From Bacillota bacterium (GTDB taxonomy: Bacteria > Bacillota_I > Bacilli_A > RFN20 > CAG-826): DNA of 5,664 bases. Position 1 is the first letter of the stretch. The number at the start of each line of letters is the position of its first letter. The translations under genes were made by a program, and so were the position numbers. Below the pieces are notes generated by a model that saw only the letters and a program-made list of their open reading frames with translations, was not told the DNA's origin and made no database searches. Of this stretch, positions 4,752-5,664 are shown piece by piece. Where the stretch lies: positions 1 through 5,664 of the forward strand of contig JAEZSD010000109.1 of assembly GCA_023422095.1 (NCBI GenBank). The letters run 5' to 3'.

Positions 4752-5664
4752 ATGCTCAAACTTGTTCATATCAATAAAGACTATCCCTTAAAGGATCAAC
4801 CAACTGTACATGCTTTGCATGATGTCACAATAAATTTTCGCCGCAATGAATTTGTGGCTATTTTAGGTCCATCAGGATGTGGCAAAACCACATTGTTGAA
4901 TATCACTGGTGGCCTAGACCGCTATAGTAACGGCGATCTCATTATCGAGGGAAGATCTACTAAACAATATAACGACCGCGATTGGGATACATACCGCAAC
5001 CATTCAGTTGGCTTTGTTTTTCAATCTTATAACTTGGTCAGCCATCTTACGGTTTTAGGCAATGTTGAATTAGCTTTGACCATCGGTGGATACAAAAAAG
5101 CCGAACGACGAAAAAAAGCCATGGAAGCCATCGATAAAGTTGGTCTCGAAGGCTTGTATAAAAAGATGCCAAACCAGCTAAGTGGTGGTCAAATGCAAAG
5201 AGTGGCCATCGCCCGAGCTCTCGTTAATGATCCAGAAATTGTTTTAGCTGATGAACCAACTGGTGCTTTGGATAGCGAAACTTCTTTACAAATCGTCGAT
5301 CTCCTCAAGGAGGTAGCTAGTGACCGTTTGGTCATTATGGTTACCCATAACCCTGATTTAGCCAATCGATATGCTAACCGCATTGTGCGTTTAAAAGATG
5401 GTGTTGTCACTAGCGATTCTCGCCCCTATTCAGATGAAGAAGAGATGCAAAGTGTGAGGAGCCATCGCGAGAGCGCCAAACCAGCTGTTCAATCAAAGAT
5501 GTCTTTAATTACTTCTTTTGGACTATCGGCTCGCAATCTTTTAGCTAAGATTAAAAGAACCGCTTTAGTCTGCGTCGCTGGGTCCATCGGAATCATCGGT
5601 GTCTCCGCTGTCTTAGCGGTCTCTACGGGTGTTAAATCTTACATTCACGATATGCAGGATGACA
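4752..5664 (+). CDS. ABC transporter ATPase-permease fusion (MacB/LolD-type), 3' end outside the window
   Basis: The first 304 codons of a larger gene. Residues 1-220 are a complete LolD/MacB-class ATPase: Walker A GPSGCGKTT (39-47), Q-loop Q91, signature LSGGQ (143-147), Walker B IVLADE (163-168) with catalytic E168, ALD D-loop (172-174) and switch H199. All are intact, so ATP hydrolysis is expected. After an acidic linker (about 222-250) the same frame continues into SLITSFGLSARNLLAKIKRTAL and a hydrophobic helix at about 271-293, the first membrane span of a permease with FtsX/MacB-like beginnings (a short soluble stretch follows). The permease should continue past the window edge. Such proteins usually move peptides, lipids or lipoproteins, or sense antimicrobial peptides; substrate is unknown here. 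ATG 4752 is supported by GGGAGG at 4740-4745. Confidence 0.92.
   Translation, partial: MLKLVHINKDYPLKDQPTVHALHDVTINFRRNEFVAILGPSGCGKTTLLNITGGLDRYSNGDLIIEGRSTKQYNDRDWDTYRNHSVGFVFQSYNLVSHLTVLGNVELALTIGGYKKAERRKKAMEAIDKVGLEGLYKKMPNQLSGGQMQRVAIARALVNDPEIVLADEPTGALDSETSLQIVDLLKEVASDRLVIMVTHNPDLANRYANRIVRLKDGVVTSDSRPYSDEEEMQSVRSHRESAKPAVQSKMSLITSFGLSARNLLAKIKRTALVCVAGSIGIIGVSAVLAVSTGVKSYIHDMQDD

Noticed and set aside
5189..5410. Possible 73-residue gene on the minus strand
   Set aside because: It is antisense to the ABC ATPase signature and Walker B region, which is clearly coding on the plus strand.
1..5664. CRISPR array, insertion sequence, phage or toxin-antitoxin module
   Set aside because: No spaced direct repeats, transposase or integrase motifs, or paired small toxin-like genes are visible on either strand.

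Overview
The window is AT-rich bacterial DNA, with all recognisable genes on the + strand. It looks like an anaerobic, low-GC, Firmicutes-related organism. Pointers are the B. subtilis-like GlmS C-terminus, rubrerythrin, a GT4 glycosyltransferase, tRNA genes with encoded CCA, and a MacB-type ABC ATPase joined to its permease. I would guess an Erysipelotrichia- or Mollicutes-like Bacilli lineage, but nothing here proves it. Tryptophan is read as TGG, and every stop seen is TAA or TAG.

Layout. (1) 1-419: the last ~138 codons of glmS, broken by an in-frame TAA at 228-230; the frame stays open and conserved on both sides. (2) 470-1666: a GT4 glycosyltransferase whose stop codon runs into a strong terminator. 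(3) 1746-2510: a small secreted lipoprotein of unknown function. It has no Shine-Dalgarno, and its putative -10 box sits inside a perfect 18-bp palindrome seven bases before the ATG. (4) 2593-3132: rubrerythrin with its own good promoter, Shine-Dalgarno and terminator. (5) 3251-3510: a two-gene tRNA operon, Asp(GTC) then Phe(GAA), with promoter and terminator. The tRNA-Phe departs from consensus at both members of the 18-55 loop contact. (6) 3632-4613: two overlapping genes for small two-helix membrane proteins that look like diverged copies of each other. (7) 4752-end: the start of a large ABC ATPase-permease fusion, cut by the window edge.

The genes look like mostly independent short transcription units, not one pathway. 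A loose cell-envelope theme (GlmS for amino-sugar precursor, glycosyltransferase, lipoprotein, membrane pair, ABC exporter-like protein) is inference only. No CRISPR array, insertion sequence, phage gene or obvious defence system is visible. The most unusual items are the interrupted glmS, the non-canonical tRNA-Phe, the two candidate leaderless genes and the overlapping membrane-protein pair.
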